In this document: piece by piece, positions 26,406 to 38,935 of the stretch
How positions within the stretch are numbered: position 1 is the stretch's first letter
Layout of the letters: every line of letters starts with the position of its first letter
Source of the DNA: Morella rubra
Taxonomy: Eukaryota > Streptophyta > Magnoliopsida > Fagales > Myricaceae
Reading direction: 5' to 3'
Length of the DNA stretch: 64,000 nt
NCBI GenBank assembly: GCA_003952965.2
Contig: CM025849.1
Coordinates: 35,243,942-35,307,941, forward strand
The notes under the pieces: model-generated
Databases searched by the model: none
Told to the model about the DNA's origin: nothing
The model's input: only the letters and a program-made list of their open reading frames with translations
Program-made: the position numbers and the translations under genes

Positions 26406-27659
26406 ATTGGGTCGCTTCTCTAATTTATCCGTGTATGCATTTTATTTCTATTTTGTAGCGATGAGGCTTTAAAAAATAAAATAAAAAATTGGTTGATGAT
26501 ACCTCAGTCCACTCGTCTGTAAAGTTTAGCAGGATAACATCTATCTCATCCGAAAAAACAAGTGAAGATGAAGAATAAATTTTGCATTTTTCTATTTGGT
26601 TTATCTGATCCCGGTTTGTATTTTTCAATTTTGTATTACCCGATTGGCCTTCGAAGTCATTGACCCACCCACTCCCTTCAGTTGATTAAGCAAAGGTTTA
26701 TTTTATAGCTAAAATGCAAATTTGTTGATGCTAGCTACAAATTAATATATACAACTTTCAAAACTGATGATTATTTATGTCCCATGCCCACTAGACAATT
26801 ACTTTGGTCATTTTATAAGGTTCTTAATTCCCAATTATATTTATCAATGTCCCAAATTTGCTTGCTTTATTTTCATACCCATATCTGTGTCATCTTTGGA
26901 TCCCATATATGATACGCTTCTTAGCTAGTCAACCTAACTAGCACGAAAAGATTATTCTAAGACATCAACATCTGAGTTTCAACTTTTATCATGCATTTTT
27001 TATTTATCAGATAAAGACATATAACATTTTTTTTTTATCGTCGAGACAGAATAATTACCTATCCCACAAAACCCTAGAACACAAGAAACTCATTGCTTGT
27101 ATCTTTGAAAAGATTTTCCAATTGAATATATTAATTCTTCTTTAGCCAGTAGCCAGTGGACGATCTCCTTGGTGGGTGTAGTCTACTTTATGGATACACT
27201 TTTTCTTCTTTCATGTGTGAATCTTCACAATAGTTGGCATAGTTTATGCATCCTAGCCACCAGCTATTCGAAATAATTTATTGGTCCTCTCGAATCCGAT
27301 ATGCTGCAGCATAGCCCCTATGCGATCTGAGTTACTTGACTATGATAGTATTAACTCTTCAGTTTAAAATGGCATTTCAGTGTTTGATATCGCCAACTTG
27401 GTCTATTTTATATATGTTTAATTGACTAATTAGCTAGGGCAGTGATCTAAATAATCTAAGTTTGAATTTGCCGTCCCAATGCCGAGAACATGGAACATGT
27501 ACTCAGGTCGTTCAGATGTCACATGGCAGATTAGTCAATGTTTGGCCCAGCATTGGATCAGAATATGGTTCTTAGATTTGTCAGATCTTTTTTTTTGTCT
27601 TTTTTTTTTTTTCCAACGTATACCAGATCCTCCCTAATTTCTACGAGAATCACATTGGA
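26406..27659. other. Intergenic DNA, no gene seen
   Basis: AT-rich spacer between two duplicated GH1 flank blocks. It contains T-tracts near 27590 but no recognised coding or RNA feature. Confidence 0.4.
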
Positions 27660-27772
27660 TATATAGATCGATGATTGCTCTGTATGCTAGCTATATCCGT
27701 CGCGAAAGAAAGTACACACGAAATTTCAACTTTTTGGGGCTGCGAACAGTAAAATTTAAACAGCTTGTAGTA
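27660..27772. repeat. Duplicated segment broken by a CACTA element
   Basis: Copy of 13190-13310. The match ends at 'cttgtagta', after which the CACTACAA terminus begins. Confidence 0.85.
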
Positions 27773-30270
27773 CACTACAACAGATTTGCTTTTTTGCGAC
27801 GAAATTTTTAGTGGCGAAATTAAATTGGTTGCTGAAAGTACGCCTTTAGCGACGAAAGTTAAAATTCATTGCTAAAAATTTTTGTGGTCATTTTTTAGCG
27901 ACGAAATACCAATTTCGTCCCTGAAAGTGATTTTTATGAAGAACATTTGGCGACGAAAATTGAAGTTTGTCACTAAAGGTGGTATGTTCATTCTTTTAGT
28001 GACTAAATATTATTGTCGTCACTAAAGTGACTTTTGGTGACAACACAAGTCGTTGCCAAAAAAGTCACTTAGGGGCAAAGGCTTCCCTCGCTTTTCTTTT
28101 TTGGCCGGGTTCCTCTCTTTTTCACGCATTTTAGACTTCTAGGTTCTTCTCTTTTTCACTCATATCTCTCCTCTCCTTTCGCCCCCTTGCTCGCGCCGTC
28201 GACCACTGCTGCCTTCACCATCGTCCATCGCAGCAAAAATCTTGTAGATTCTGAGGACATTACTGTAGTGGTTAAAGTTTTTCAGTCTAGGTTTTTCTAA
28301 TATGCTTCTTGTCTCTCTTTGACCACGATATACTCTCCAAAATGTTTCCTTTGTTGTGTGCTCAGGCTTTGCTCGCTCTCGATAGATTCTCGGGATTTCA
28401 AAAGAATGGTGTGTATCTCTCTCTTCGAGTCGCGTTCTCTTTTTATGTCGCCTCTTGTGAATCTGATTTTTTATTTTCAGGGAGTCCGTTGAAGAACTTG
28501 AGCATTGTTCGCTCTTGACAGTGAGTTCACATTCATTATAGAATGTCTTCTCTATTTTATTTTTCACTTACAAAAATCCTTCTTTTGTTTGGTTCCTTTT
28601 TTATGTCTTCAGGATTGTGGAGTCTGAGGATATTCAAGACCAAGGGATGTTGAGGCAGTTTCATTGACAGATGTTGAGGAAGATGTCTCCATTGCCGACA
28701 AGATTCAAGAATTGTTGCAGGAAACTCGTAAAGAAGAGAAAATGTAGGTTGATTATAGGTGGCAAGTAGCAGAAGATGCCATGGAGTCGGAGGTATGAAG
28801 TTGCTTTCCTCAGTCTTTTCATGGTCATGTTGGTTAGAACCCTACTATTTGATCAATCTATTATTTCTAGTTTTTGATCAATCTATGATTTTTGGCAGTT
28901 CGTAGGATGGAGTAAAGAGATGTGGTGTTCAGGGAAGTCGGTTTGGAGGGGGATGAGTAAGCATATGTAAACTAAAGATGAAGTAAAATCTTTGTAGTTT
29001 TTTAATTTTTGAAACGTAGTGGGGTTCGTAGTTGGAATTTTTGTGTAGATTGGTGAATGGTGACTATCACAATTGTTTATTTAAAAACATTGGAGTGATA
29101 GCATTTTTTAGCTTTAGTAACATTATTGCACTTATACGGATAGGTATCTTCACGAACATAGGATGTAATGTCTATTCTAATGCAGCTTGTTTTGTGACTA
29201 AAGATGGCTGAGAGAGGCCTATAAGTATCAGTGTGGTTTGAAGGTTTTTTTTATGTTTTTATGAAATGTCATGGAACAACGTTTTAGCAACAACAAACAA
29301 TTTTAGAGTTTAATTATGCTGGCTTGGAAAATATTATAGATCTGCTGGCAGAGGAGAACATTTATGGAGTTCCTTTTTCCCTGCCTAATCCCAATTTTGG
29401 TTAAAGACCCATAGTGGGCTAATCATACCAGTTCCTTTTTTAACATTTATCTTTTCTGTTGGAGTACAATTACCTCGAGCAATAGACATGCTCTGCGGTA
29501 TCGCACATTATGATTCTTGTACTGTTTCGCTAGATTTGACATGGTAGTATGTTCTTTTCCGAAGTTGCTCCCATCAGTAGTTGTCTTTTTGTCTTTAGTT
29601 TTTTGCATTTAATGTGACATGGATTTTGGGGGTCATGATTTGGGATTAACATTTTGAAGTAGCTTACGCTTTACTCTTCATCTAGACTATGAAAAGCAAT
29701 AGTCCATGCCCCTGCCTTGTTCTTGTTATCCTGCTATGATCACTGATGGATCAGTACTTTAATGTGTCAGGTTAGAATTCACAAGTTCATGGAGAGAACA
29801 AAAAAGAAAAAGGGTGATCAAGATCAAGGAAAAAGGTCGGAGGTGACCTGATGTTGTTGTCAAGGAACAAGAGCAGTTAAGAAAAAAGGTCACTAATTTG
29901 ATGAAGAAGCAAAAACTGCTAGTAGTAAGGCAGATAGTGAAGGGACATGATGATTCAAAACCCTGGGACCAGGCTACCAAGGTTAAGATCTTAAGATATG
30001 CTGTAATGACATGGATGAGGTTAGTAGTTCTCAACTAGTGTGCTTTCTAATAAGGTGCTTTGTACCCTTGCACTTTGCAGGTTGGGAGCCAGCTGATTGA
30101 ATTGTTTGAAAATTATTTTCGAAGTAACTTTGCCTATAGAATGTGGAGGTGATATACATATTTCCTCGACCATCCTTGTACATGATAAGATTGTTTGTTT
30201 GGGAGTTGGCTTGGTAACTTAACATCAACAGAGGATCTTGCCTGTATAACTTGATTAGGTTCTTCAGTTC
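27773..30270 (+). mobile_element. CACTA (En/Spm-type) element 1, left part
   Basis: Begins CACTACAACAG at 27773. The next 300 bp hold many subterminal copies of 'gcgacgaaa' and its complement 'tttcgtc', typical CACTA transposase-binding arrays. The interior (28100-30270) shows no transposase similarity; it has untranslated-like sequence and short unsupported open frames. The left boundary is confirmed by the uninterrupted paralog at 13299. The right end is not visible, because a second CACTA element starts at 30271. Confidence 0.75.
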
Positions 30271-30376
30271 CACTACAAAAAAACAGGTTATATGCAGTCA
30301 CTATTGCGGCGGTCAATGACCGTAGCTATAGACAACATGTAGCAGAGGTGTTGTCAAAACCGCAGCTAAGGCCAAT

Positions 30377-30407
30377 CTATAGCGGCGGTCAGTGACCGCC
30401 GCTATAG
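30377..30407. repeat. Perfect palindrome in the CACTA subterminal region
   Basis: Arms CTATAGCGGCGGTCA and TGACCGCCGCTATAG are perfect complements around one central G. Related half-sites occur at about 30307-30330. This is expected to bind the transposase-associated protein; binding itself is an inference. Confidence 0.85.
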
Positions 30408-30469
30408 AATTTATACTCACAGCAGCGTTTTTGTTAAACGCGCGTTTCAGTAAATCCCCTCCCCCTTTT

Positions 30470-30840
30470 CCCCTTCGCGAATTTCAGCCCCCCTCCCCCC
30501 TCCGAATTTTCAGCTCCCCCCCCCCATTCAGCGAATTTCAGCTCCCCCCCCCTCCCCCCCCGGCCCCCTCCAATTTCAGCCCCCCCCATCACTTCAAATC
30601 CCCCCCCCTTTCAACTTCCACGAATTTCAGCTCCCCGCCCCATTCGAACTTCACGAAAATCCTCCTATTCTCCCCCTTCGCAAAAACAAAACCTAACCCT
30701 AAGCTGCCACTCACCGTCGCTGCTGCCAGTCCCCCCAAGCTGCCACCGCTCGCTGTTGCCTTGCACCATACGAGGCAGAGCTGCTCTCTCTCTCTCCTCT
30801 CTCTCTCTATCTCTCTCTCTCTTTCTCATCTCAAAGTCAT
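30470..30840. repeat. C-rich and CT-repeat tracts
   Basis: 30470-30620 is extremely rich in C runs, and 30782-30830 is a CT microsatellite. The plus-strand open frame spanning them, rich in Pro and Ser, is a composition effect. The tracts lie in the 5' untranslated part of CACTA element 2. Confidence 0.6.
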
Positions 30841-31046
30841 ATGTTATCTTCTTGCAGAGTTTGCAAATTGCAAGTGCTTTGGCTGTGGCTTTGGCTTTGG
30901 CTTGCTTGTGAATCTGTGATTGCCGATTGGTAGATCGGGGGTTTGTTGTCTTTGGTTATAGTTGGACAGCAAATCAAAAATAATTCAACTGTGTTGGTTT
31001 TGCATTGTGTTCAGGTCAGTGACTCAGACTCAATGTATAGTAATTG

Positions 31047-31345
31047 AAATGTATGAATTGGTTGCTGAAAAATATGAATTGGAATGTATGAATTGGTTGC
31101 TGAAATATATGAATTGGAATTATGAATTTATTGCTGAAAATATATGTTTGGTTTGTATGAATTGGTTGCTGAAAATATATGAATTGATTGTATGAATTTA
31201 TTTGAATATATGAATTGGTTTGTATGAATTGGTTGCTGAAAAATATGAAATGGAATGTATGAATGGTTGCTGAAAAATATGAATTGGAATGTATGAATTG
31301 GTTGCTGAAATATATGAATTGGAATGTATGAATTTATTGCTGAAA
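31047..31345. repeat. Minisatellite, unit about 35 bp
   Basis: Repeats of 'tgtatgaattggttgctgaa' followed by 'atatgaattggaa', about seven to eight imperfect units, within the leader region of CACTA element 2. Confidence 0.85.
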
Positions 31346-31509
31346 TATTAATTATATTATTATATGAATTAGAATGAGTCTGTTTATAGTTGCTAAAAAT
31401 GTATAGTTTGTTTATTTGATTTGATTGATTATAGACTATAGTTGCTATATATTTGGTTGCTAAATTGGGTTGTATAATTTAACAGATATAATTTGCAGAG
31501 ACTAGAAAG

Positions 31510-31700
31510 TGATTTAGTGTTAATTTTTTTTTTTTTTTGTTTGTTTTGTTAAGTAGTGTTAATTTTGTTTTTGTTTTTTATGTTTTGTTATTTTTGTTTA
31601 GTGTTAATTTTGTTTTTAGTTTTTTATGTTTTGTTATTTCTATTAAGCAGTGTTAATTTTGTTTTAGTTTTTTATGTTTTGTTATTTCTGTTAAGTTGTA
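31510..31700. repeat. T-rich tandem repeat, unit about 60 bp
   Basis: Three to four copies of a unit containing 'gtgttaattttgtttt' and 'tttttatgttttgttattt', all on the same strand. Confidence 0.75.
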
Positions 31701-32409
31701 TGTTAATGTTTGATTCGATTAACATGTGATCTATAGTTACTTAGTAGTTATTAATTATATACGTATGTAGTATATTCGAATGGGGTAATTTAGTTCTATA
31801 TACTTATATCAGAATGAATTTTTTTAGGGAATAAGGCTACAATTTATCATTTTTAGCAATCTGCAAAAAAACAGAGCAATAATATGCAATTTTAGTCTTT
31901 TACCGTATATGGATAATGAAATGGGTCCAAACTAAATAAGGATTAAATATTATATGTTATAGGCATTTGCACAAAAATCAAGAAGCCCATTATAGTTTTA
32001 CAGGGCTTAAAACGCTAGTAACAGAGCTTAAAATGACCTTAAATCATCTAATGCGAGTAAGAAATAAATTGTTCAATTTTGTTCATAAATCATCTTTCGA
32101 TGGTCTTTAATTGATGTCCAAAAGTTGTGTGATTGTAGAAGTAAAGCTTGTAACTAGGTTCCCTTACTTTTATTGATGTCCAAAAGCCCGCTGTTTTTAC
32201 TATTTTTTTTGGACCAGGTATCTTTATTAAAAATCTATTTTTCAAATTTCTTTGACAGTTGAACTCAATAGTCTCAACTACAGTGGTTTTCGTAACTGTG
32301 ATTGAGGGACACTAGGTGACTTGCCGATAACATATTACTCTTTCACAGGTCAGTGGTATTTTGAATCTCTTCGTCAATTACTATTGTTTGTTCTTTTTTC
32401 CTTTTTTTT

Positions 32410-32650
32410 TTGGAGATTAGAGTTTGTGGATTTTATTGGAAGGCGGAGGGCAGAGCTAACTATTATTGGAGATGTTGGTGTTTGTGGGTTTTGTTGGAAG
32501 GCGGAGGGTAGGGCTAACTTTTATTTGTTGTTGGTTCTGTGGAGTTTATTGGAGATGTTGGTGTTTGTGGGTTTTGTTGGAAGGCGGAGGGTAGGGCTAA
32601 CTATTATTTGTTGTTGGTTCTGTGGAGTTTATTGGAGATTGGAGGGGTAA
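32410..32650. repeat. Tandem repeat, unit about 110 bp
   Basis: Two full units and partial units carrying 'ttggaaggcggagggtaggg' followed by 'tgttgttggttctgtggagt'. The open frame over it is repetitive for this reason and is not supported as a gene. Confidence 0.8.
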
Positions 32651-33000
32651 TTGTTATATGATGTTCGTTATGTGTTTTTGTTGGAGATTGGAGGACAAAG
32701 TTTGTGTTATTCAATATTTAATGTTTGTTTGTTTATCTATGTTTTAACTTTTGAGATCACTTCCTGGTGGATACCTCTACACTGACGTTGGAGGTCTAAC
32801 CTGAGGTGAAACGAAGCCAGTCCTCTTTACGGAGGGATCTCTAAGTTTAACAATGTCGTATGCTGTTTAATTACAGTTTTGTTGGTATTTATGTGTGTTT
32901 TTTTTATTAATTTATGTTAGTTTATTGAAAAATCTTGATAAAATGTGATGAACATTAAAATGATGCATAATCTTTTTTGTTGCATTTCATATAGTTATTA

Positions 33001-36000
33001 TTGTCGCTCATGGACAAGAGTTGGATGAAAAAGAAACGCGGGACAAGTGAATATGTGTTGGGAGTCAATGAGTTTCTGGGTTTTGCATCTAAGAGTATGG
33101 GTAGTGATGAGAGAATTTGTTGCCCTTGTGTAAAGTGCGTCAATTACAAGAGGTATAACATCAGTACGGTACATGATCATTTGGTCCAATATGGGATGTC
33201 TCCGGGTTACGATTATTGGTTTGCGCATGGTGAATTGCGAGATAGGGCAGCATCTAGTCATCCTTCTATTTCTGTTGCAGATAATGAAATGTGTGAACCA
33301 TCATCTGGGCTGCATGAACTATTACACGAGGTATTTCCATTAGTACCGGAAACACAATCCCATAATGTACGAGAACAAAGAGATCCACTTCCTACTGAAA
33401 ATACTGCAAAGTTTTATGACATGCTTAAAGATGCAGACGATCCTTTGTATGAAGGGTGCATAAAATTTAGTAAGTTAACTGCTGTTGTACAGTTATACCA
33501 TTTGAAGTGCATGGGAGGTGGAGTAATACCTCTTTTACGTGGTTACTCCAAACACTGGGTGATATGCTCCCTGCGGGTGCAAAATTGCCGAAGGACACTT
33601 ATGAAGCTAAAAAATACATGAAAGGGTTAGGACTTGGATATGAAAAGATTCCTGTTTGTCCAAACGGTTGTATGTTGTTTTGGAATGAGAATGAGAAATT
33701 AGAAGTTTGTTCAAAGTGTGGAGCATCAAAATGGAAGGGCAATGGGGAGGGAAATATTTTCTCACAGAATGAAGGTGGATCATCCAAGAGATCCAAGAAA
33801 AAACCGGCGAAAGTTTTGCGGTGGTTTCCTTTAAAGCAGCGCTTGCAGAGATTATTCATGTCCTCAAAAACTGCTTCTCATATGAAATGGCATCACGATG
33901 GACGTGTAAATGATGGGTTGTTAAGGCATCCGGCCGATGGTCAAGCTTGGAAGGCATTTGATGCACAGTATGCTGATTTTGCTTCTGATCCTCGTAATGT
34001 TAGGCTTGGGTTAGCAGCGGATGGGTTTAATCCTTTTGGGAACATGAGCACTAGTCATAGCACATGGCCAGTGATATTAGTACCATATAACTTGCCTCCT
34101 TGGATGTGCATGAAACGTTCATCTTTAATGTTGTCATTACTTATTCCTGGACCGAAATCTCCTTCTTTCAAGATAGATGTATATCTAGAAGCCATTGATA
34201 TTAGAGTTAAAAGAGTTGTGGGATGTTGGATTAGATACTTATGACATTGCTACGAAAGATATGTTTAAGATGCGTGCGGCATTGATGTGGACAATTAACG
34301 ATTTTCCTGCATATGGTGACCTCTGGATGGAGTACAAAGGGACGTCTTGCATGTCCATGTTGTATGTATCAGACTTGGTCACGGTGGTTGGATAATGGTA
34401 GAAAATTTTGCTACATGGGGCATAGACGGTTCTTACCATTAAATCATAGGTGGAGAAGAGATCAAAGATCATTTGACGGTACTTATGAAATGACTCCACC
34501 ACCCTATTTTATGACCGGTGATGACATTTTCAGGGAATTACAGGGTACTTTACATTTTGAGTCAAGTGTATGGAAGAAGCAAAGTATTTTCTTCACATTG
34601 CCTTATTGGAAGGATAATATGTTACGCCATAATCTAGATGTCATGCATATAGAGAAAAACGTAATGGACAATATCATTGGTACATTGTTAGATGTGGACG
34701 GGAAGACAAAAGATAACTATAAGGCACGTCTTGACTTACAAAGCATGGGAATAAGACATGATCTCCATCCAAAGATCACTGATGCAGGAAAGGTTCATTT
34801 GCCTGGTGCTTGCTACTCAATGACTCGCGAAGAGAAAGAATGCTTTCTAAAAGTGATAAAGAATGTGAAATTGCCGGATGGTTTTGCTTCGAACATATCA
34901 CGTTGTGTCAAGCTTCAACAACGTAATATCATAGGTTTGAAGAGTCATGACTGTCACATCTTGATGCAGCATTTGATGCCTATTGCAATACGAAGATCAT
35001 TGCCAAGCATGGTTTGTTCTCCTTTGATCTCATTGTCATGTTTCTTTAGAGAAATTTGTTCCAAAACATTACGGATAGAGGACTTAGATCGACTTGAGGC
35101 TCAAATCCCTATAACATTGTGTCAACTTGAAAGGATATTTCCGCCTGCATTCTTTACTGTTATGGTGCACTTGGTCGTACATCTAGTTGCAGAATGTAAG
35201 ATGGGTGGACCGGTTCAACTTCGGTGGATGTATCCTATTGAAAGGTAATATTAATTATAGAGATATGTTACATCACGTTTCTTTGCACGTGTTTTATTTA
35301 ATAAAGTCTAATATTGTTGATGTAGGTGCATGCACCGTTTCAAATCTTATGTTCGCAACACGGCCGCACCTGAAGGCTCTATTGCTGAAGGATATATAGC
35401 AGATGAATGCTTAACATTTTGTTCAAGATATTTAGAATCAGTCCCAACGATCTTTAATAGATCACCAAGAAATGTAGACGATACTATGGGAGGAATATCA
35501 TTTGTTCGTCTTGATATGAAAACATGCATGCAGGCTCATCGATATATCCTTTTTAATTGCGATGAGTTAATTCAAATTCGCACGTAAGTGATGTTAGACT
35601 TCTAACTCTTTCATTGAGCATGTTTTTATCGATGGTGAAATTAATTTTTTAGTTGTATTGTCGATGTGTAGAATGCATAAGGAGCGATTGAAGGCAAGAA
35701 ACCGTAGTAGTCGACCAACAGATTATGTCATCGATAAGATGCATAGGGATGAATTTTGTGACTGGTTTCGAAACTATGTATGTGTTATGTTTAAAATGTT
35801 TTGTATTGGCTGATTACTTTAAACTTACAATTAGTTTTAATCTTGACTTGTTGTTCGAGGAAAATAGGTACAAAATATGGACGAGATGATGAAGCATCAA
35901 CTTCCAAATAGAGTTCGATGGCTTGCTAAAGGTCCAAACCCCGAAGCTAGATCATTTAGCCGATATGTACATAATGGTGTGAAATTTCGTACAAAAGACA

Positions 36001-36664
36001 ATGAAATAGGCAGAACAACTCAAAATAGTGGAGTATGTGTGACTGTTGAAGGGGGCACCACATATTACGGGCGAATTATAAGTATCATTGAGTTAAACTA
36101 TTTTGATGAAGAATGTTTTGTACTATTCAAATGTGATTGGGTTGACACAGCTATTGGTAGGGGATATAAAGTTGATGAGTTTGGATTCGAACTTGTTAAT
36201 TTTTCGCGTTTAGTGCATACTGGAGATCGATTAAGCGATGATCCATTCATTTTGGCACCACAAGCATCTCAAGTATACTATGTAGCAGATGAAAGACATC
36301 CAAATTGGGAAGTAGTTGTCAAGACCAAACCAAGAGATGTGTTTGATGCTGGTAATGATGACGACATAGATGACTACTGTGAAAATGAACCTTACAATTT
36401 CAACGTTGAGCAAATCCTCGAGAATGTACACGATGATTTGACGTGGTTTAGAAATGAGGTGGAAGGAACAACACTAGATATACCTCAGGAATTTCCTATG
36501 GTATGTCAAATATCTCTCTGTTTTTGAAATATTTTTTTTTACATGCTCAGATTTACGATATATCCGTTTTATTGATGTTTTGTTTAAGGAAATGTGTTTT
36601 GTATTGTTGAATTTTACATTGAAATCACTTTTATGCATGTTTAAATATTGTATAGGTACAATGA
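33001..36664 (+). pseudogene. CACTA transposase, TNP2-like, frameshifted
   Basis: Starts MSLMDKSWMKKKRGTSEY. The N-terminal transposase-associated domain has CCPCVKCVN. TNP2 domain follows (KKYMKGLGLGYEKIPVCPNG, CSKCGASKW, RWFPLKQRLQRLF, MKWHHDGR, NFRHNLDVMHIEKN-type region at about 34640), then DUF4218-like (about 34900-35590) and DUF4216-like (36030-36350, DWVDTAIGRGYKVDEFGFEL). Frame changes occur near 33510, 34190 and 34330. Apparent introns lie at about 35248-35326, 35587-35671, 35779-35868 and 36500-36655. En/Spm TNP2 binds element ends and catalyses transposition. The breaks make this copy inactive unless they are sequence errors. Confidence 0.88.
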
Positions 36665-37196
36665 CGAGGAAGAGATTCAGGACTATATCTTCTTCATCAC
36701 AGCCACCTGTGCCACCATCGCAAGAAGCAACGGCATCACAAGAAGCAACGCCGTCACAGCCACCTGCGCATCCTTCAGAACAGGCTACGATGCCATCGTT
36801 CGATTATGATCAATCTTTGAACGATAACGAAATAATTGGTATGTTCATAACCACAATAGAGATAATCTAAGTTTAATATGTTACTCAATTTAGTTTCACA
36901 TGCTAAATGTGCAGGTGGTACTGAGTCCGGAAAGTGCGTGGCGGCACGCGGATGACGGACGTCTGGAATCTGAAGGAAGACGAATTGATTCCAGTACAAT
37001 TCAATGGCAATGGGCAGCCATTGGGTAATGAAGGGGGAATATTTAACAAATTCACTGGTTGTGTTGCCCGTGTTGCGAATCAAATCCCCCTAGATGCGGC
37101 GGATTGGCGTAAAGTCCCATTGTCAATAAAAGAGGACTGTTGGAGCCTCATGACGGTATAATTTTGGTTATTTGTCACAATTGTTATTCAACTATA

Positions 37197-37362
37197 TAAA
37201 TTTAATAATTGACGCACCTAACTCTTGGGGTATATTTTGCAGAAACGGTTTACAATCCCCGAGCCTCCATTGGGGATATTGTCAAGAGCTGGTTCCTCAT
37301 ATAAGTTTAATAATTGACACACCTAAAAGATCTTAAGGATATATTTTGCAGAAACGATTTAC
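37197..37362. repeat. Tandem partial duplication at a TNPA intron/exon border
   Basis: Two copies of 'taagtttaataattgac.cacctaa' (first copy 'aaatttaataattgacgcac') followed by 'atattttgcagaaacg.tttac', starting at about 37197 and 37297. Intron end, splice acceptor and exon start are all duplicated. Confidence 0.75.
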
Positions 37363-37364
37363 AA

Positions 37365-38935
37365 ATCCCCGAGCTTTAAATTAGAATTTTGAGAAATTTT
37401 AATTTCCTCAAAATTTAGCGACGAACCGTACCGAAGAATACAGTTTGTAGTTTAAAGCAGATTTGAGGATTTTTAATGTACCACAGCAAGCGACACAAAC
37501 TGTACCGAAAATTATAGTTAGGCCTCAAGTGCCTAATCTCGAAGAAAGATGGTTTTTGGGACTTGTAAAAACTTAAATAAAATTAAAACCAAACCTCAAC
37601 AGTAAATGAATCTTAATCTAGTTCAGAAAGATGGTTTTTGTTTCTGAAATTAAATAGCACTAAAACCAAAACTAATCCAAACAAAGAAAACAGTTACTCT
37701 TATACTCGAAATAAGAAAACAATTAATTAAGCAAGACAAACAAAAAAAATCTATAAATTATCAAGAGAGAGGAATTAAGGTTTTCAAAATCCACCTTGCT
37801 AATTCATAACAACAATTATTCATGATCATTAGATTTTTCCCAAACTACTACATGATAATCTAAAATTCAATCTCGTTACCATGGAAAATATTATCATCAA
37901 AGTTCACATATAAAAATCTAAAACATGTTCTTCTTCGCTTAAAAATATAGAATTAAATCATCTCATGAATAAGTTGAAAACAAATCACAAAAGATATTCA
38001 ATTCTAAAATCAAACAATTATAATCCAAGCAATCAATTGAATCAGACTATTCTAAATCATGAGAAAAACATGATTGAACTCATATTCAGAAAATCATCTT
38101 GATCAATTCCTGTGAAGCAAGAACAATTTAATCATTAATGAACACATTCATGGGAAAAATTCAAATCTCATGAATAATCATTGATAATCCTCAACAAGAT
38201 TTCATCCTCAACCTTAATTAAAAATTTAGCTACTCACTATCATGAAAAAAAAATCCATAATATCAATACTAAACATTAAAAGGATAAATAAAACACACTG
38301 AATTTTAAAAGGGTAGTCACTGTGCTCTCATGAGAAGAAAAGCCAAGCAATCCATAAAAGTCCCTTGCAGCCCTGTACAGCTTTTCTCCTCTTTTTTCTA
38401 TTCGGCAGCAGGTCCTCTCTCCAATATTGCAGTAGGTCTTTTCTTTATAGTCATGTGGCAACTTCCTCTCTTTCTTATTTCCATCACTGCCCTTGCTCAG
38501 TTTCAGCACAAAGAAAAACTCCTCTCTCGTCACGTGGTCCCTTTTAGTTAGGTTTTCTTTTCTTTCCTCCAGTCCCACGTGCTGAGACTTTCCTCTTTAT
38601 TTTTTATTTTTTTTAGTTTTTCATTCTTCTTGTCCTCACGTGCAAACTATTTCCCTTCTTTTGTTTTGTATTTTGTATTTTTCTTTTCTTTCGTTCCTCC
38701 GCTTTGGGTTCTTCACTTGGACATCTTTTGTTCCAATTTTTTCATTTGATTTCTTTGTTTGTTCAAGCCTCAATTTAACTCCTGCAACATAAATTGTTCT
38801 TGCATTAATATGGCATTTTAAACTCAAGGAAATATAATTACACATTATTCCACAATTAATTAAAATGCAAGAATTAAAGTAATGTACTCATGATAATGCT
38901 TAATTTAATAAGAAGAATTACTTGCATATTTAAGC
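37365..38935. other. Non-coding block between TNPA exons
   Basis: AT-rich block with no TNPA similarity, rich in 'aatcaa' and 'catgaat' words up to 38280 and then pyrimidine-rich to 38760. It could be a large intron or an inserted non-coding element. No terminal repeats were found. Confidence 0.35.

Noticed and set aside
28160-28567. Minus-strand 135-residue frame in CACTA element 1
   Set aside because: Low-complexity Arg/Glu/Lys-rich reading of a pyrimidine-rich leader; no similarity to a transposase.
30392-30919. Pro/Ser-rich 175-residue frame
   Set aside because: Produced by C runs and CT repeats in a transposon leader.
32321-32650. 109-residue frame
   Set aside because: It spans a 110-bp tandem repeat; its repeated peptide merely follows from the DNA repeat.
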